Of a stretch of DNA of 64,000 nt, positions 52,827 to 62,359 are shown piece after piece (positions within the stretch are counted from its first letter, which is position 1; every line of letters starts with the position of its first letter). The translations under genes and the position numbers were made by a program. The notes beneath the pieces were generated by a model. It did not search any database. It was not told the origin of the DNA and worked only from the letters and a program-made list of their open reading frames with translations. Source of the stretch: Pseudomonas parafulva NBRC 16636 = DSM 17004 (lineage in GTDB: Bacteria > Pseudomonadota > Gammaproteobacteria > Pseudomonadales > Pseudomonadaceae); the NCBI RefSeq assembly GCF_000730645.1, contig NZ_BBIU01000029.1:21859-85858 (forward strand), given 5' to 3'.

Positions 52827-54494
52827 TTGGCTCAATACGTCTACACCATGCATCGGCTGAGCAAGGTCGTGCCGCCGAAGCGGGAAATTCTCAAGAACAT
52901 TTCCCTGTCGTTCTTCCCGGGCGCCAAGATCGGTGTACTCGGCCTGAACGGCGCGGGTAAATCGACACTGCTGCGCATCATGGCGGGTGTCGACAAGGAG
53001 TTCGACGGCGAAGCCCGCCCGATGCCCGACATCAACGTGGGTTACCTGCCGCAGGAGCCGCAACTGGACCCCACCAAGTCGGTGCGCGAAGTGGTCGAAG
53101 AAGCGGTCAGCGTAATCAAGGATGCCCAGGCCCGCCTGGACGAGGTCTACGCGGCCTACGCCGAGCCCGATGCCGACTTCGACAAGCTGGCCGCCGAACA
53201 GGCCAAGCTCGAAGCCATCCTGCAGGCCGCCGACGGCCATAACCTGGAGCGCCAGCTGGACGTGGCGGCCGATGCCCTGCGCCTGCCGGCCTGGGATGCG
53301 CGCATCGAACACCTGTCCGGCGGTGAAAAGCGCCGTGTAGCCCTGTGCCGCCTGCTGCTGTCGGCCCCCGACATGCTGCTGCTGGACGAACCGACCAACC
53401 ACCTGGACGCCGATTCCGTCGCCTGGCTGGAGCGCTTCCTGCACGACTTCCCGGGCACCGTGGTAGCCATTACCCACGACCGGTACTTCCTCGACAACGT
53501 TGCCGGCTGGATCCTGGAACTGGACCGTGGTGCGGGTATCCCGTACGAAGGCAACTACTCTGGCTGGCTGGAAGCCAAGTCCGATCGCCTGGCGCAAGAG
53601 TCCAAGCAGCAGAGCGCCCACGAGAAGGCCATGAAGGAAGAACTGGAATGGGTGCGCAAAGGCGCCAAGGCCCGCCAGTCCAAGTCCAAGGCGCGCCTGC
53701 AGCGGTTCGAAGAAATGCAGTCGCAGGAATTCCAGAAACGCAGCGAAACCAACGAGATCTACATCCCGGCTGGCCCGCGTCTGGGTGACAAGGTCATCGA
53801 GTTCAAGAACGTCACCAAGGGCTATGGTGACCGCGTACTCATCGACAACCTGTCGTTTGCCATGCCCAAGGGCGCCATTGTGGGTGTGATCGGCGGTAAC
53901 GGTGCCGGTAAGTCGACCCTGTTCCGCATGCTGATGGGCAAGGAACAACCGGACTCGGGCAGCATCGAGATTGGCGAAACCGTGCAGCTGGCCTGCGTGG
54001 ACCAGAGCCGCGAAGACCTGGACGGTGGCAAAACCGTGTTCCAGCAGGTTTCCGACGGCTCCGACCAGATCCGCATCGGCAACTATGAGATCCCGTCGCG
54101 CACCTATGTTGGCCGCTTCAACTTCAAGGGCGGTGACCAGCAGAAGTTCGTCAAGGACCTGTCCGGTGGTGAGCGTGGGCGCCTGCACCTGGCCCTCACC
54201 CTGAAAGAGGGCGGCAACGTGCTGCTGCTCGACGAACCGTCCAACGACCTCGACGTTGAAACCCTGCGTTCGCTGGAGGAAGCCTTGCTGGACTTCCCTG
54301 GCGCCGCCATCGTGATTTCCCACGACCGTTGGTTCCTGGACCGTGTAGCCACGCACATCCTGGCTTACGAAGACGATTCCAACGTGGTGTTCTTCGAAGG
54401 CAACTACACCGAGTACGAAGCCGACCGCAAGAAGCGCCTGGGTGATGCTGCTGCCCAGCCGCACCGTGTGCGCCACAAGAAGCTGGCCCAGTAA
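52827..54494 (+). CDS. ettA: Energy-dependent translational throttle protein EttA (ABC-F)
   Basis: I choose TTG 52827 over TTG 52821, because it follows GAGAGGG by eight bases and gives MAQYVYTMHRLSKVVPPKRE, the E. coli EttA start, and the same length of 555 residues. Two ABC domains are seen: Walker A GLNGAGKSTL and GGNGAGKSTL, signatures LSGGEKRRVAL and LSGGERGRLHL. Between them is the P-site tRNA-interacting linker (KQQSAHEKAMKEELEWVRKG, then AKARQSKSKARLQRF). It binds the ribosome E site and gates entry into elongation depending on ATP/ADP. A terminator follows. Confidence 0.97.
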   Translation: MAQYVYTMHRLSKVVPPKREILKNISLSFFPGAKIGVLGLNGAGKSTLLRIMAGVDKEFDGEARPMPDINVGYLPQEPQLDPTKSVREVVEEAVSVIKDAQARLDEVYAAYAEPDADFDKLAAEQAKLEAILQAADGHNLERQLDVAADALRLPAWDARIEHLSGGEKRRVALCRLLLSAPDMLLLDEPTNHLDADSVAWLERFLHDFPGTVVAITHDRYFLDNVAGWILELDRGAGIPYEGNYSGWLEAKSDRLAQESKQQSAHEKAMKEELEWVRKGAKARQSKSKARLQRFEEMQSQEFQKRSETNEIYIPAGPRLGDKVIEFKNVTKGYGDRVLIDNLSFAMPKGAIVGVIGGNGAGKSTLFRMLMGKEQPDSGSIEIGETVQLACVDQSREDLDGGKTVFQQVSDGSDQIRIGNYEIPSRTYVGRFNFKGGDQQKFVKDLSGGERGRLHLALTLKEGGNVLLLDEPSNDLDVETLRSLEEALLDFPGAAIVISHDRWFLDRVATHILAYEDDSNVVFFEGNYTEYEADRKKRLGDAAAQPHRVRHKKLAQ

Positions 54495-54516
54495 GCCGCT
54501 TTTAGCTGCACAACGA

Positions 54517-54540
54517 TGGGGCCTTCAAGGCCCCATTTTT
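54517..54540 (+). terminator. Terminator after ettA
   Basis: TGGGGCC (54517-54523) and GGCCCCA (54529-54535) pair over a TTCAA loop and are followed by TTTTT. Confidence 0.9.
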
Positions 54541-54692
54541 GTGCCTGAAACCGGCAAATAGCGCTTTATTTTGTATACATTTATATAAAACGCACCAAAT
54601 AATTTCATTAAAACGACATCGCGCCCTGTTGCAGGGCGATTGCTTCTTGGTACATTCCAGAGAAAACCAATAAGTCCAATCCTCTTGGTGAG

Positions 54693-56042
54693 ATGTCTAC
54701 CATGATCGAATCCGTCGACGATTTCCTCGCACGCCTGCAGCAGCGTGACCCCGGCCAACCGGAATTCCACCAGGCCGTGGAAGAGGTGCTGCGCACCCTC
54801 TGGCCGTTTCTTGAAGCCAACCCCCATTACCTGCAGGCGGGCATTCTCGAGCGCATGGTGGAGCCTGAGCGCGCGGTGTTGTTCCGGGTTTCCTGGGTGG
54901 ATGACCAAGGCAAGGTGCAGGTCAACCGCGGCTACCGCATCCAGATGAGCAGCGCCATCGGCCCGTACAAGGGCGGCCTGCGCTTCCACCGGTCGGTGAA
55001 CCTCAGCGTGCTGAAGTTTCTGGCGTTCGAGCAGGTATTCAAGAACTCCCTCACCTCCCTGCCCATGGGCGGTGGCAAGGGTGGTTCGGACTTCGACCCC
55101 AAGGGCAAGAGCGACGCTGAAGTGATGCGCTTCTGCCAGGCGTTCATGAGTGAGCTGTATCGCCACATCGGCGCTGATTGCGATGTGCCGGCTGGCGATA
55201 TTGGTGTGGGTGCCCGCGAGATTGGCTTTATGTTCGGCCAGTACAAACGCCTGGCCAACCACTTCACGTCGGTGCTCACCGGCAAGGGCATGACCTATGG
55301 CGGCAGCCTGATCCGCCCGGAGGCAACTGGCTACGGCTGCGTGTATTTCGCCGAAGAAATGCTCAAACGCCAGAACCAGCGCATTGATGGCCGTCGTGTG
55401 GCCATTTCGGGCTCGGGCAACGTTGCCCAATACGCGGCGCGCAAGGTCATGGACTTGGGCGGCAAGGTTATTTCGCTGTCTGACTCCGAAGGCACGCTGT
55501 ACGCCGAAGCGGGCCTCACCGATGCCCAGTGGGATGCGCTGATGGAGCTGAAAAACGTCAAGCGTGGGCGCATCAGCGAATTGGCCGCGCAGTTTGGCCT
55601 GGAATTCCGCAAGGGCCAAACTCCGTGGAGCCTGGTGTGCGATATCGCGTTGCCTTGCGCCACCCAGAACGAGCTGGATGTGGACGATGCCAAGGCGCTG
55701 CTGGGCAATGGCTGCATCTGTGTAGCCGAAGGCGCCAACATGCCTACCACGCTTGCGGCTGTGGATATCTTCCTGGAGGCAGGCATTCTGTATGCCCCTG
55801 GCAAGGCCTCCAATGCCGGCGGCGTGGCCGTGTCGGGCCTGGAAATGTCACAGAACGCCATGCGCCTTCTGTGGACGGCCGGCGAAGTGGACAACAAGCT
55901 GCACGGCATCATGCAGTCGATTCACCATGCGTGCGTGCATTACGGCGAAGAGGCCGGCGGCCGCGTCAACTACGTCAAGGGTGCAAATATCGCAGGCTTC
56001 GTGAAAGTGGCGGATGCGATGCTGGCGCAAGGCGTAGTCTGA
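54693..56042 (+). CDS. gdhA: NADP-specific glutamate dehydrogenase
   Basis: The 449-residue enzyme makes glutamate from 2-oxoglutarate and ammonium with NADPH. The substrate-binding IGPYKGGLRFH, the catalytic Lys region LPMGGGKGGSDFDPKGKSD, and GAREIGFMFGQYKR are intact. The cofactor fold has VAISGSGNVAQYAA. Length equals that of the hexameric small GDH class. The ATG at 54693 is followed after two codons by a second possible ATG. The AT-rich sequence before it (TTGTATACATTTATATAAAA at 54570-54590) probably holds the promoter. It is single-gene. Confidence 0.97.
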   Translation: MSTMIESVDDFLARLQQRDPGQPEFHQAVEEVLRTLWPFLEANPHYLQAGILERMVEPERAVLFRVSWVDDQGKVQVNRGYRIQMSSAIGPYKGGLRFHRSVNLSVLKFLAFEQVFKNSLTSLPMGGGKGGSDFDPKGKSDAEVMRFCQAFMSELYRHIGADCDVPAGDIGVGAREIGFMFGQYKRLANHFTSVLTGKGMTYGGSLIRPEATGYGCVYFAEEMLKRQNQRIDGRRVAISGSGNVAQYAARKVMDLGGKVISLSDSEGTLYAEAGLTDAQWDALMELKNVKRGRISELAAQFGLEFRKGQTPWSLVCDIALPCATQNELDVDDAKALLGNGCICVAEGANMPTTLAAVDIFLEAGILYAPGKASNAGGVAVSGLEMSQNAMRLLWTAGEVDNKLHGIMQSIHHACVHYGEEAGGRVNYVKGANIAGFVKVADAMLAQGVV

Positions 56043-56055
56043 CCCGCCCGCTATC

Positions 56056-56074
56056 AGGGCCGCGTTGCGGCCCT
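56056..56074. terminator. Hairpin between convergent gdhA and the Gre-family gene
   Basis: AGGGCCGC (56056-56063), GTT loop, GCGGCCCT (56067-56074) form a perfect stem. No clear T-run follows on either strand, so it is only a probable terminator. Confidence 0.5.
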
Positions 56075-56573
56075 AATCTGCTTCACCGTCGATCCGCACA
56101 ACCTCGATCACCCGATCACCCGCCGGTCGGTGCCACGCCACCTCGTCCCCAGGCTCAGCACCGAGCAGCGCCCGCCCCAGGGGCGAGCCCCAGTTGATCA
56201 GCCCGCGCCCGGCGTCGGCCTGGTCTTCCCCCACCAACTGTACGGTCTGCTCCAGCCCATCCTCATCTGCAAATGTAACGCGGCTGCCGATGGCGACCTT
56301 GCTGGATGACTGGGCAGGGGGCATCACCTGGGCGCTCTGCACGCGCAGGGTGAAGTAACGCAGGTCACGCTCCGTGTCGGCCAACCGCTGCTTGTCACCG
56401 CGCTCACCCTGCGCCGCCAGCTCGCTGCGCAAGGTGTTGAGGCTGGCCACGCGGGCCTGCAACTGGCGCAGGCCACTGGCGGTTACATAGTTGGGTTGTT
56501 CACTCACATGCCGCTCTACCGGTTGATCGGCCTGGGCGGCGGCTTGGTCTTCGTTGACGAATGCTCGGCTCAT
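56073..56573 (-). CDS. GreA/GreB-family transcription elongation factor
   Basis: AAGGAGG precedes ATG 56573, giving 166 residues (MSRAFVNEDQAAAQADQPVE). The Gre coiled coil is seen from YVTASGLRQLQARVASLNTL to about residue 85, and the C-terminal FKBP-like domain contains GSRVTFADEDG and ISWGSPLGRALLG-like NWGSPLGRALLGAEPGDEV. Acidic tip residues (LADTERDL) could reach into RNA polymerase. It resembles GreB in length more than GreA, but the acidic N-terminal part differs, so it is probably a Gre paralogue rather than GreB proper. It binds the polymerase secondary channel. Confidence 0.88.
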   Translation of the reverse strand: MSRAFVNEDQAAAQADQPVERHVSEQPNYVTASGLRQLQARVASLNTLRSELAAQGERGDKQRLADTERDLRYFTLRVQSAQVMPPAQSSSKVAIGSRVTFADEDGLEQTVQLVGEDQADAGRGLINWGSPLGRALLGAEPGDEVAWHRPAGDRVIEVVRIDGEAD

Positions 56574-56639
56574 GGCGGCCTCCTTGTGCAGAGGACCATC
56601 ATGGCAGGCTGAGGGTTTCAACGAATGCCCAGTAGCGAC

Positions 56640-56996
56640 TCAGTCGGGGCGCCAGGCCCTGGCTGCACCGCGGTCCTTTTCCTGCTGCCAGTCACGGTCG
56701 CGCTGGTCCCAGAAGCGCTGATGGTATTGCTGCTGCTCGGCGCTGTCCTGCGTGGCCTTGCACTGGCGGAAACCATCGTCCCAGCCGGTTTCATACTGCG
56801 GCTCGTGCAGATAGCGCAGCACGTTCTTGCGAAAGTCGCCCACCATCACACCGGCGGCTTGCCGACCACTGCTGCACCCATCCTGAAAGCCGTCGGCATA
56901 GGCGGGGGGATAGCCGCGCCCGACCATCTGCTCGTGGGTGCTTTCACACCCCGCCAGCAGCAACGCAACGCACAAGCCCAACCCGTACCGCCACAT
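56640..56996 (-). CDS. Small lipoprotein, function unknown
   Basis: ATG 56996 opens a lipoprotein signal (MWRYGLGLCVALLLAGC) with a clear lipobox LAGC; Cys16 would be lipidated. The 118-residue product then has two Y-x-x-G-(W/F)-x-D-G-F repeats (YADGFQDGCSSG and YETGWDDGFRQC), a pattern found in some cell-envelope unknowns, and a Gln-rich charged end. I cannot name the family. It is most likely anchored in the outer membrane, facing the periplasm. Confidence 0.75.
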   Translation of the reverse strand: MWRYGLGLCVALLLAGCESTHEQMVGRGYPPAYADGFQDGCSSGRQAAGVMVGDFRKNVLRYLHEPQYETGWDDGFRQCKATQDSAEQQQYHQRFWDQRDRDWQQEKDRGAARAWRPD

Positions 56997-57094
56997 GGCC
57001 ACCCACCCTCCAGCTGTTGATAACCAGTCTAGAGGGCGATTTGTCGCGGTGCTGTCAAAACAGTGTCAAAGAGTCGCGGGTTCTACCGCGAGAG

Positions 57095-58948
57095 CTAGTA
57101 GTGGTACCACTTTACTTCGAGCATCACCTCGTTCTGTGCCGTGGCCAGGTGGCTGAACCCGCGTGAGGCACTTAGACGCAGCCCTAGGTTCTGGCTGATC
57201 TCCCACTGCTGGTTCAGGCTCAGGCTGCGGCGTACTTCGCCGTTGGTGAAGTAGTCCCCCTTGGCTTCGAGCGTCATGTTGCCCAGCCCGTTGCGCCACA
57301 ACAGCCCGCCGTTGAACCCCGCCGCCGGTGCAATGAACTGGGCAAAATCGTTGTGGTGCTCCACCCGCATTGTGCCCAAGGCAAAGCCCAGCAAACCGTC
57401 GGCCAGTTGCCAGGTGCCGCCGGCGCCGCCGTTCACGTGGCTGACCAGCACCTCGTCGTCATGCTTGCCCGGTACCCGCTCCAGGCCACCGGCCACCTGC
57501 CAGGACCAGGGTTTCAGCAGCTCGTTGCGCGGTGTCAGCGAGCGGATGGTGGCGAGGTCCAGGCGTTGCACCTGCCAGTCATTGCCTTCGTACTGGCGCA
57601 CCTTCAACTGCAGGATCTCGATCTGGGCGCCGAGCGGGAAGCCATAGGCGTTGTCGTTGAGGTCGTGGTAGGCCATGCGCAGGCCGTACTCGGCGAAGGC
57701 GCGGTCTTCCCGGGTGCCTACCCCAAGCTGCCAGGTACGCGAATCGTGGCCGTCTTCGGGGAGCCCCGGGCGCTCAATCTGCAAGGGTGGCGGCGGGTTG
57801 GTATTGATCGCGCGCAGCAGCTCGAAGCTGCGCTTGGCTTGGCCGGGGTCGCGCTCCTGACCGTTGGCCCGGTAGCGCTCCAGGCGATAGGCGGCGTCCT
57901 GCACCAGTGCCTGACGCTCCCGGGGCAGTGCCTTGAACGCGGGGCTTTGCAGTTGTGCGGTGTCGGCACTCACGGCCAGCACCTGGCGTTTTTCGTCATG
58001 ATCCAGCGGTGCTGCCCGCGCCAACAGCTCGCGCTCTCGCGAAGGGCGGTAGATTTCGCTGGCCACCAGGCCGGACTGCTTTACCGCCTTGACCGTGTCG
58101 GTAGGGATGGCCGTAAGCGGGAACTGCGAGGTCAGGTCCAGGCCTGGGCGCGCCACCTGCAGCAATTCCAGCAGGCGGTAGGAGCAGTTCTCGTCGAAGA
58201 AGAAGTAGTCGAACTGAATCTGCTTCAGTTCCCACACATGTTCCACCATGCGCCCGGTTTCTTCCGGGGTCAGGTCCAGCTGGTACTCCCACAGGTCGCG
58301 GTTTTCCAGGCTGCGGTATTCGGAGAGCTTTTCTTGGTAGGGCATCAGCGCGAACAGGCCAGGGTAGCCGCCCGCCAGGCCTTTCCAGGCATACAGGATG
58401 CTGTTGTCGCTGCCTTCGATGTAGGCGCCGAAGTTGATCGCGTAACTGAGCAGCGTGGTGTCGTCGCTGCGGGTGGTGGACTGGTCGATGCGCAGCAGGG
58501 TATGGCCGAACATGGACGAGGGGCTGTTCAGGTAAGCCGCCGGGAAGATCAGCGCCGCGCTGTGTGGGTCGATCGACTGGTACCAGGTCTTGAATTCCTG
58601 GCAGTCAGGCTGTGGCAGGCCTTGCAGGCCGAGCTGCTCACGCAGCCAGCGGGTGCGGGCCGGGAACACGCATTGAGCATGCTTGTCGCCAAGGCTTGCC
58701 GGTGCGTACAGAGCCTCTACGGTGGCCTTGAGTTCGCGGTCCGGGTGGTGTGCGCCGTCCTGCGCCAGGAAAAACGCATCGTCGTCCACATAGCTGCGCC
58801 AGCCACCCAGCTTGCCCGTTTCATAATGACCAAGGGCTATCCAGTAGGGGGTGTTTGCCAGTTGCTGAAGGCGAGCCTGGTCGATGTGCGGGGCGGCATG
58901 AACAGGGGCGCAGGCTAACAGCGCCAGGGAAGCGAGGCGTTTGAACAT
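57095..58948 (-). CDS. DUF4105 periplasmic protein (Lnb-like N-terminal domain)
   Basis: This 617-residue protein has a signal peptide (MFKRLASLALLACAPVHAAP). Residues 130-300 hold the DUF4105 domain with a conserved Ser-Ser-x-F-G-H-T block (NSPSSMFGHTLLRI) and FFFDENCSYRLLELL, whose His and Cys could form a papain-like active site. The same domain occurs in the enterococcal lipoprotein acyltransferase Lnb, so a lipoprotein-modifying role is possible but not shown for this group. The second half (from about 390) is beta-rich and may form a barrel. The gene is alone. Confidence 0.85.
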   Translation of the reverse strand: MFKRLASLALLACAPVHAAPHIDQARLQQLANTPYWIALGHYETGKLGGWRSYVDDDAFFLAQDGAHHPDRELKATVEALYAPASLGDKHAQCVFPARTRWLREQLGLQGLPQPDCQEFKTWYQSIDPHSAALIFPAAYLNSPSSMFGHTLLRIDQSTTRSDDTTLLSYAINFGAYIEGSDNSILYAWKGLAGGYPGLFALMPYQEKLSEYRSLENRDLWEYQLDLTPEETGRMVEHVWELKQIQFDYFFFDENCSYRLLELLQVARPGLDLTSQFPLTAIPTDTVKAVKQSGLVASEIYRPSRERELLARAAPLDHDEKRQVLAVSADTAQLQSPAFKALPRERQALVQDAAYRLERYRANGQERDPGQAKRSFELLRAINTNPPPPLQIERPGLPEDGHDSRTWQLGVGTREDRAFAEYGLRMAYHDLNDNAYGFPLGAQIEILQLKVRQYEGNDWQVQRLDLATIRSLTPRNELLKPWSWQVAGGLERVPGKHDDEVLVSHVNGGAGGTWQLADGLLGFALGTMRVEHHNDFAQFIAPAAGFNGGLLWRNGLGNMTLEAKGDYFTNGEVRRSLSLNQQWEISQNLGLRLSASRGFSHLATAQNEVMLEVKWYHY

Positions 58949-58990
58949 AGGGGGCAGCTACTTCCAGACGATGCCGAAGAGAAGGCGAAA

Positions 58991-59012
58991 CCCGCCCCGG
59001 GGCCGGGGCGGG
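58991..59012 (-). terminator. Terminator after the DUF3015 gene
   Basis: CCCGCCCC (58991-58998) and GGGGCGGG (59005-59012) pair; on the minus strand the stem is followed by TTTC. It ends the DUF3015 transcript. Confidence 0.7.
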
Positions 59013-59023
59013 AAAAGCGGCAA

Positions 59024-59512
59024 TTACGCCTCGGTAGCGTACTTGGCCAGGCGTGGGTCGTTCTTCAGAACGGCCAGGGTGTTGCTGTGTACGGTTTCAG
59101 CGTTGACGTCGGCGCTGCTGAAGATCTGGTTGAAGTGGTCGTGGGTGACCGATGCGAAGTAGCCGCGGTCTTCCGGTGCCACGCCCAGTACCACGGCGTA
59201 GGTGGTCAGAGCTTCACCCTGGCCCATGGCCATGTCTTCGGAAAGCTCGTTCATCATGCCGTTCATGGCGAACCAGGACTTGCCGCCGTAGGTCAGCGAA
59301 GCCTTGGTGGAGCAGCCGTTGGTGCCGGAGGTCATGCCGAAGGTGGCGTTACCGGAAGTGCCGTTGGTGGTGGAAGCCAGGAAGTGCGCAGGGGTGCCGC
59401 GCTGGCCTTCGAACAGCATGTTGCCCCAGCCGCAGTTCGGGCCGCCTGGCGCATCGGCCATTGCGTTGAGCGAGGCCACGGTGAACAGAGTACCCAGAAG
59501 AATCCGTTTCAT
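59024..59512 (-). CDS. DUF3015 periplasmic protein
   Basis: I take ATG 59512 so that the product starts with a signal peptide (MKRILLGTLFTVASLNAMAD). The mature 143 residues start APGGPNCGWGNMLFEG and include NGCSTKASLTYGGKSW and MNELSEDMAMGQGEAL, the usual DUF3015 features. Two cysteines may form a disulphide. The family is found in many gammaproteobacteria, often as an abundant envelope protein, but has no known role. Divergent from asrA across 250 bp. Confidence 0.85.
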   Translation of the reverse strand: MKRILLGTLFTVASLNAMADAPGGPNCGWGNMLFEGQRGTPAHFLASTTNGTSGNATFGMTSGTNGCSTKASLTYGGKSWFAMNGMMNELSEDMAMGQGEALTTYAVVLGVAPEDRGYFASVTHDHFNQIFSSADVNAETVHSNTLAVLKNDPRLAKYATEA

Positions 59513-59763
59513 AGCTTTATTCTCTATTTGACTTAAACCAAGGGTCAGGTTTCTGGCAACTCGATTGCCAGGTCGGGAAAGCATTTCACCCACCCGCGCA
59601 GCTTGGAGTTTAGGCGCGATCTAAAGGTTGCGTCACTGATTGCGAAAAATTTGCCTGCACAAGACACCGTCGCACCTGCGACATAAAGTTTTTATAGCCT
59701 TGCAACCCTCGCGCAGGCGGCGCCAGAATGCTGCCATCTGCCCCGCCGAAGTAAGGAAACCCA

Positions 59764-62202
59764 ATGCCCGATCCTGTCGCTGCGCGCCTGCGTCTTGCGC
59801 CTGAAGCCCTGACCCGGCGTTTCTCCCCCGAGCAGTTTGCCTTTGCCAATACCGACGATCTGGAGCCGTTTCGCGGAGTCCTGGGCCAGGAACGTGCTGT
59901 CGAGGCCCTGCAGTTCGGCGTGGCCATGCCGCGCCCTGGTTACAACGTGTACGTCATGGGCGAGCCCGGTACCGGGCGTTTCTCGTTCGTCAAACGCTAC
60001 CTCAAGGCCGAGGGCAAGCGTCAGCAGACGCCGGCCGACTGGGTGTACGTCAACCACTTCGACGATAACCGTGAGCCCCGCGCCCTTGAGCTGCCTTCGG
60101 GCACGGCCGGTGAATTCATCGCCGACATGGGCGGGTTGATCGACAACCTGCTGGCAACCTTCCCGGCAGTGTTCGAACACCCCTCCTACCAGCAGAAAAA
60201 AGGCGCCATCGACCGCGCCTTCAACCAGCGCTATGACCGCGCCCTGGATGTGATCGAGCGGGCATCGCTGGAAAAGGACGTGGCCCTGTACCGCGACGCC
60301 AGCAACGTCGCCTTTACCCCGATGGCCGACGGCAAGGCGCTGGACGAAGCTGAATTCGCCCAGTTGCCAGAAGAGGTGCGCGAGCAGTTCCACGAAGACA
60401 TCGCCCTGCTCGAGGAGCAGCTGAACGAGGAGCTCGCCAGCTTGCCGCAGTGGAAGCGCGAGTCCAACAACCAGCTGCGCCAGCTCAATGAAGAAACCAT
60501 TACCCTGGCGCTGCAGCCACTGCTGGCGCCATTGTCGGAGAAGTACGCCGAAAACGCGGCCGTGTGCGCTTACTTGCAGTCAGTGCAGTTGAATCTACTG
60601 CGCACGATAGTCGAGCAACTGGTCGATGACAGCAAGACCGACGCCGTGGCGCGCAAGCTACTCGAGGAGCAGTACGCGCCGAGCCTGATGGTTGGCCATC
60701 ATGTCGATGGCGGCGCGCCGGTGGTGTTCGAACCGCACCCCACCTACGACAACCTGTTTGGCCGCATCGAATACAGCACCGACCAGGGCGCGCTGTACAC
60801 CTCCTACCGCCAGCTGCGCCCCGGCGCGTTGCACCGTGCCAATGGCGGCTTCCTGATTCTTGAAGCCGAGAAGATGTTCGGCGAGCCGTTTGTATGGGAT
60901 GCCCTCAAGCGTGCCTTGCAGTCGCGCAAACTCAAGATGGAATCGCCGTTGGGCGAGCTGGGCCGTGTCGCCACCGTCAGCCTGACCCCGCAGATGATCC
61001 CGCTGAACGTGAAGCTGATCATCATCGGCTCGCGCCAGTTGTATTACGCGCTGCAAGACCACGACCCGGACTTCCAGGAGATGTTCCGGGTGCTGGTGGA
61101 CTTCGACGAAGACATGCCCATGGTCGACGAAAACCTGGAGCAGTTCGCCCAGCTGTTGCGCACCCGCACCAACGAGGAGGGCATGGCCCCGCTGACCAGT
61201 GACGCCGTGGCGCGGCTGGCTACCTACAGCGCCCGGCTGGCGGAAAACCAGTCGCGCCTTTCTGCCCGTATCGGCGACCTGTTCCAGCTGGTGAGCGAAG
61301 CGGATTTCATCCGCCAGCTGGCCAGTGACGAGATGACCGATGCCGGCCACATCGAGCGTGCGCTCAAGGCCAAGGCCACGCGTACCGGGCGTGTTTCACA
61401 GCGGGTGCTGGACGACATGCTGGCCGGCATCATCCTGATCGACACACAGGGCGCAGCCATCGGCAAGTGCAACGGGCTGACCGTGCTGGAAGTGGGCGAC
61501 TCGGCCTTCGGCATGCCGGCGCGTATCTCCGCCACCGTGTACCCGGGCGGCAGCGGTATCGTCGACATTGAGCGTGAGGTCAACCTGGGCCAGCCGATCC
61601 ACTCCAAGGGGGTGATGATTCTCACCGGGTACCTGGGTAGCCGTTATGCCCAGGAGTTCCCACTGGCCATCTCTGCCAGTATTGCCCTGGAACAGTCCTA
61701 CGGTTACGTGGACGGCGACAGCGCCTCGCTGGGCGAGGCTTGCACGCTGATTTCCGCCTTGTCGCGCACGCCGCTCAAGCAATGCTTTGCGATCACCGGT
61801 TCCATCAACCAGTTTGGTGAGGTGCAGGCAGTGGGTGGGGTGAACGAGAAGATCGAAGGGTTCTTCCGCCTGTGCGAGGCACGTGGCCTGACGGGCGAGC
61901 AGGGTGTGATCATCCCGCGCGCCAACGTTGCCACGCTGATGCTCGACGAACGCGTGCTGCAGGCAGTGGAGAACGGCGTGTTCCACGTGTATGCGGTCAG
62001 CCAGGCAGACGAGGCACTTAGCCTGCTGGTGGGCGAGGAGGCTGGGGCGCCCGACGAAAAAGGCCAGTTCACCGAAGGCAGTGTCAACGCGCGTGTGGTC
62101 GAACGGCTGCGAGAGATCGCCGAGATGATCAGCGAGGAAGACATCGAGAAGGCAGAAAAAGAACGCCTCGAAGAGGTGATCGCCCAAGCCAAGCCGGCTT
62201 GA
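59764..62202 (+). CDS. asrA: AsrA-like Lon-family ATP-dependent protease
   Basis: The 812-residue protein belongs to the LonB-like group. The P-loop is unusual: MGEPGTGRFSFVKRY (near residue 69) has Arg where Lys is normal. The AAA region continues with GALHRANGGFLILEAEKMF. The C-terminal Lon protease domain has the catalytic Ser in GDSASLGEACTLISALS and the catalytic Lys in VGGVNEKIEGFF. Length equals P. aeruginosa AsrA (PA0779), as I recall, a protease whose production turns on heat-shock genes under tobramycin. The following yqhA-type and small genes are also neighbours there. It is cytosolic. Confidence 0.88.
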   Translation: MPDPVAARLRLAPEALTRRFSPEQFAFANTDDLEPFRGVLGQERAVEALQFGVAMPRPGYNVYVMGEPGTGRFSFVKRYLKAEGKRQQTPADWVYVNHFDDNREPRALELPSGTAGEFIADMGGLIDNLLATFPAVFEHPSYQQKKGAIDRAFNQRYDRALDVIERASLEKDVALYRDASNVAFTPMADGKALDEAEFAQLPEEVREQFHEDIALLEEQLNEELASLPQWKRESNNQLRQLNEETITLALQPLLAPLSEKYAENAAVCAYLQSVQLNLLRTIVEQLVDDSKTDAVARKLLEEQYAPSLMVGHHVDGGAPVVFEPHPTYDNLFGRIEYSTDQGALYTSYRQLRPGALHRANGGFLILEAEKMFGEPFVWDALKRALQSRKLKMESPLGELGRVATVSLTPQMIPLNVKLIIIGSRQLYYALQDHDPDFQEMFRVLVDFDEDMPMVDENLEQFAQLLRTRTNEEGMAPLTSDAVARLATYSARLAENQSRLSARIGDLFQLVSEADFIRQLASDEMTDAGHIERALKAKATRTGRVSQRVLDDMLAGIILIDTQGAAIGKCNGLTVLEVGDSAFGMPARISATVYPGGSGIVDIEREVNLGQPIHSKGVMILTGYLGSRYAQEFPLAISASIALEQSYGYVDGDSASLGEACTLISALSRTPLKQCFAITGSINQFGEVQAVGGVNEKIEGFFRLCEARGLTGEQGVIIPRANVATLMLDERVLQAVENGVFHVYAVSQADEALSLLVGEEAGAPDEKGQFTEGSVNARVVERLREIAEMISEEDIEKAEKERLEEVIAQAKPA

Positions 62203-62359
62203 GTCAATAAACCGGCGCTGGCGGCCATGTGCTACCGTTCGGCGCCGGTTTTCCATCTTTCTCACGGTTCCTCTATGCTGGAACTTAGGGACAGCATCAA
62301 GGTTCAGGATGGAAACGGCCTGGTGTTCAGGCCGATCTCGGCTCTAGGGGGACGCGGCC

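Noticed and set aside
52803..54476. 557-codon minus-strand ORF opposite ettA
   Set aside because: It mirrors the ABC-F gene almost exactly and its product has no sensible motifs.
57353..58918. 521-codon plus-strand ORF opposite the DUF4105 gene
   Set aside because: Antisense shadow; the minus strand has a signal peptide and a recognised domain.
59513..59763. Heat-shock (sigma-32) promoter before asrA
   Set aside because: A CTTGCAA-like box exists near 59698, but no acceptable CCCCAT box lies at the right distance.
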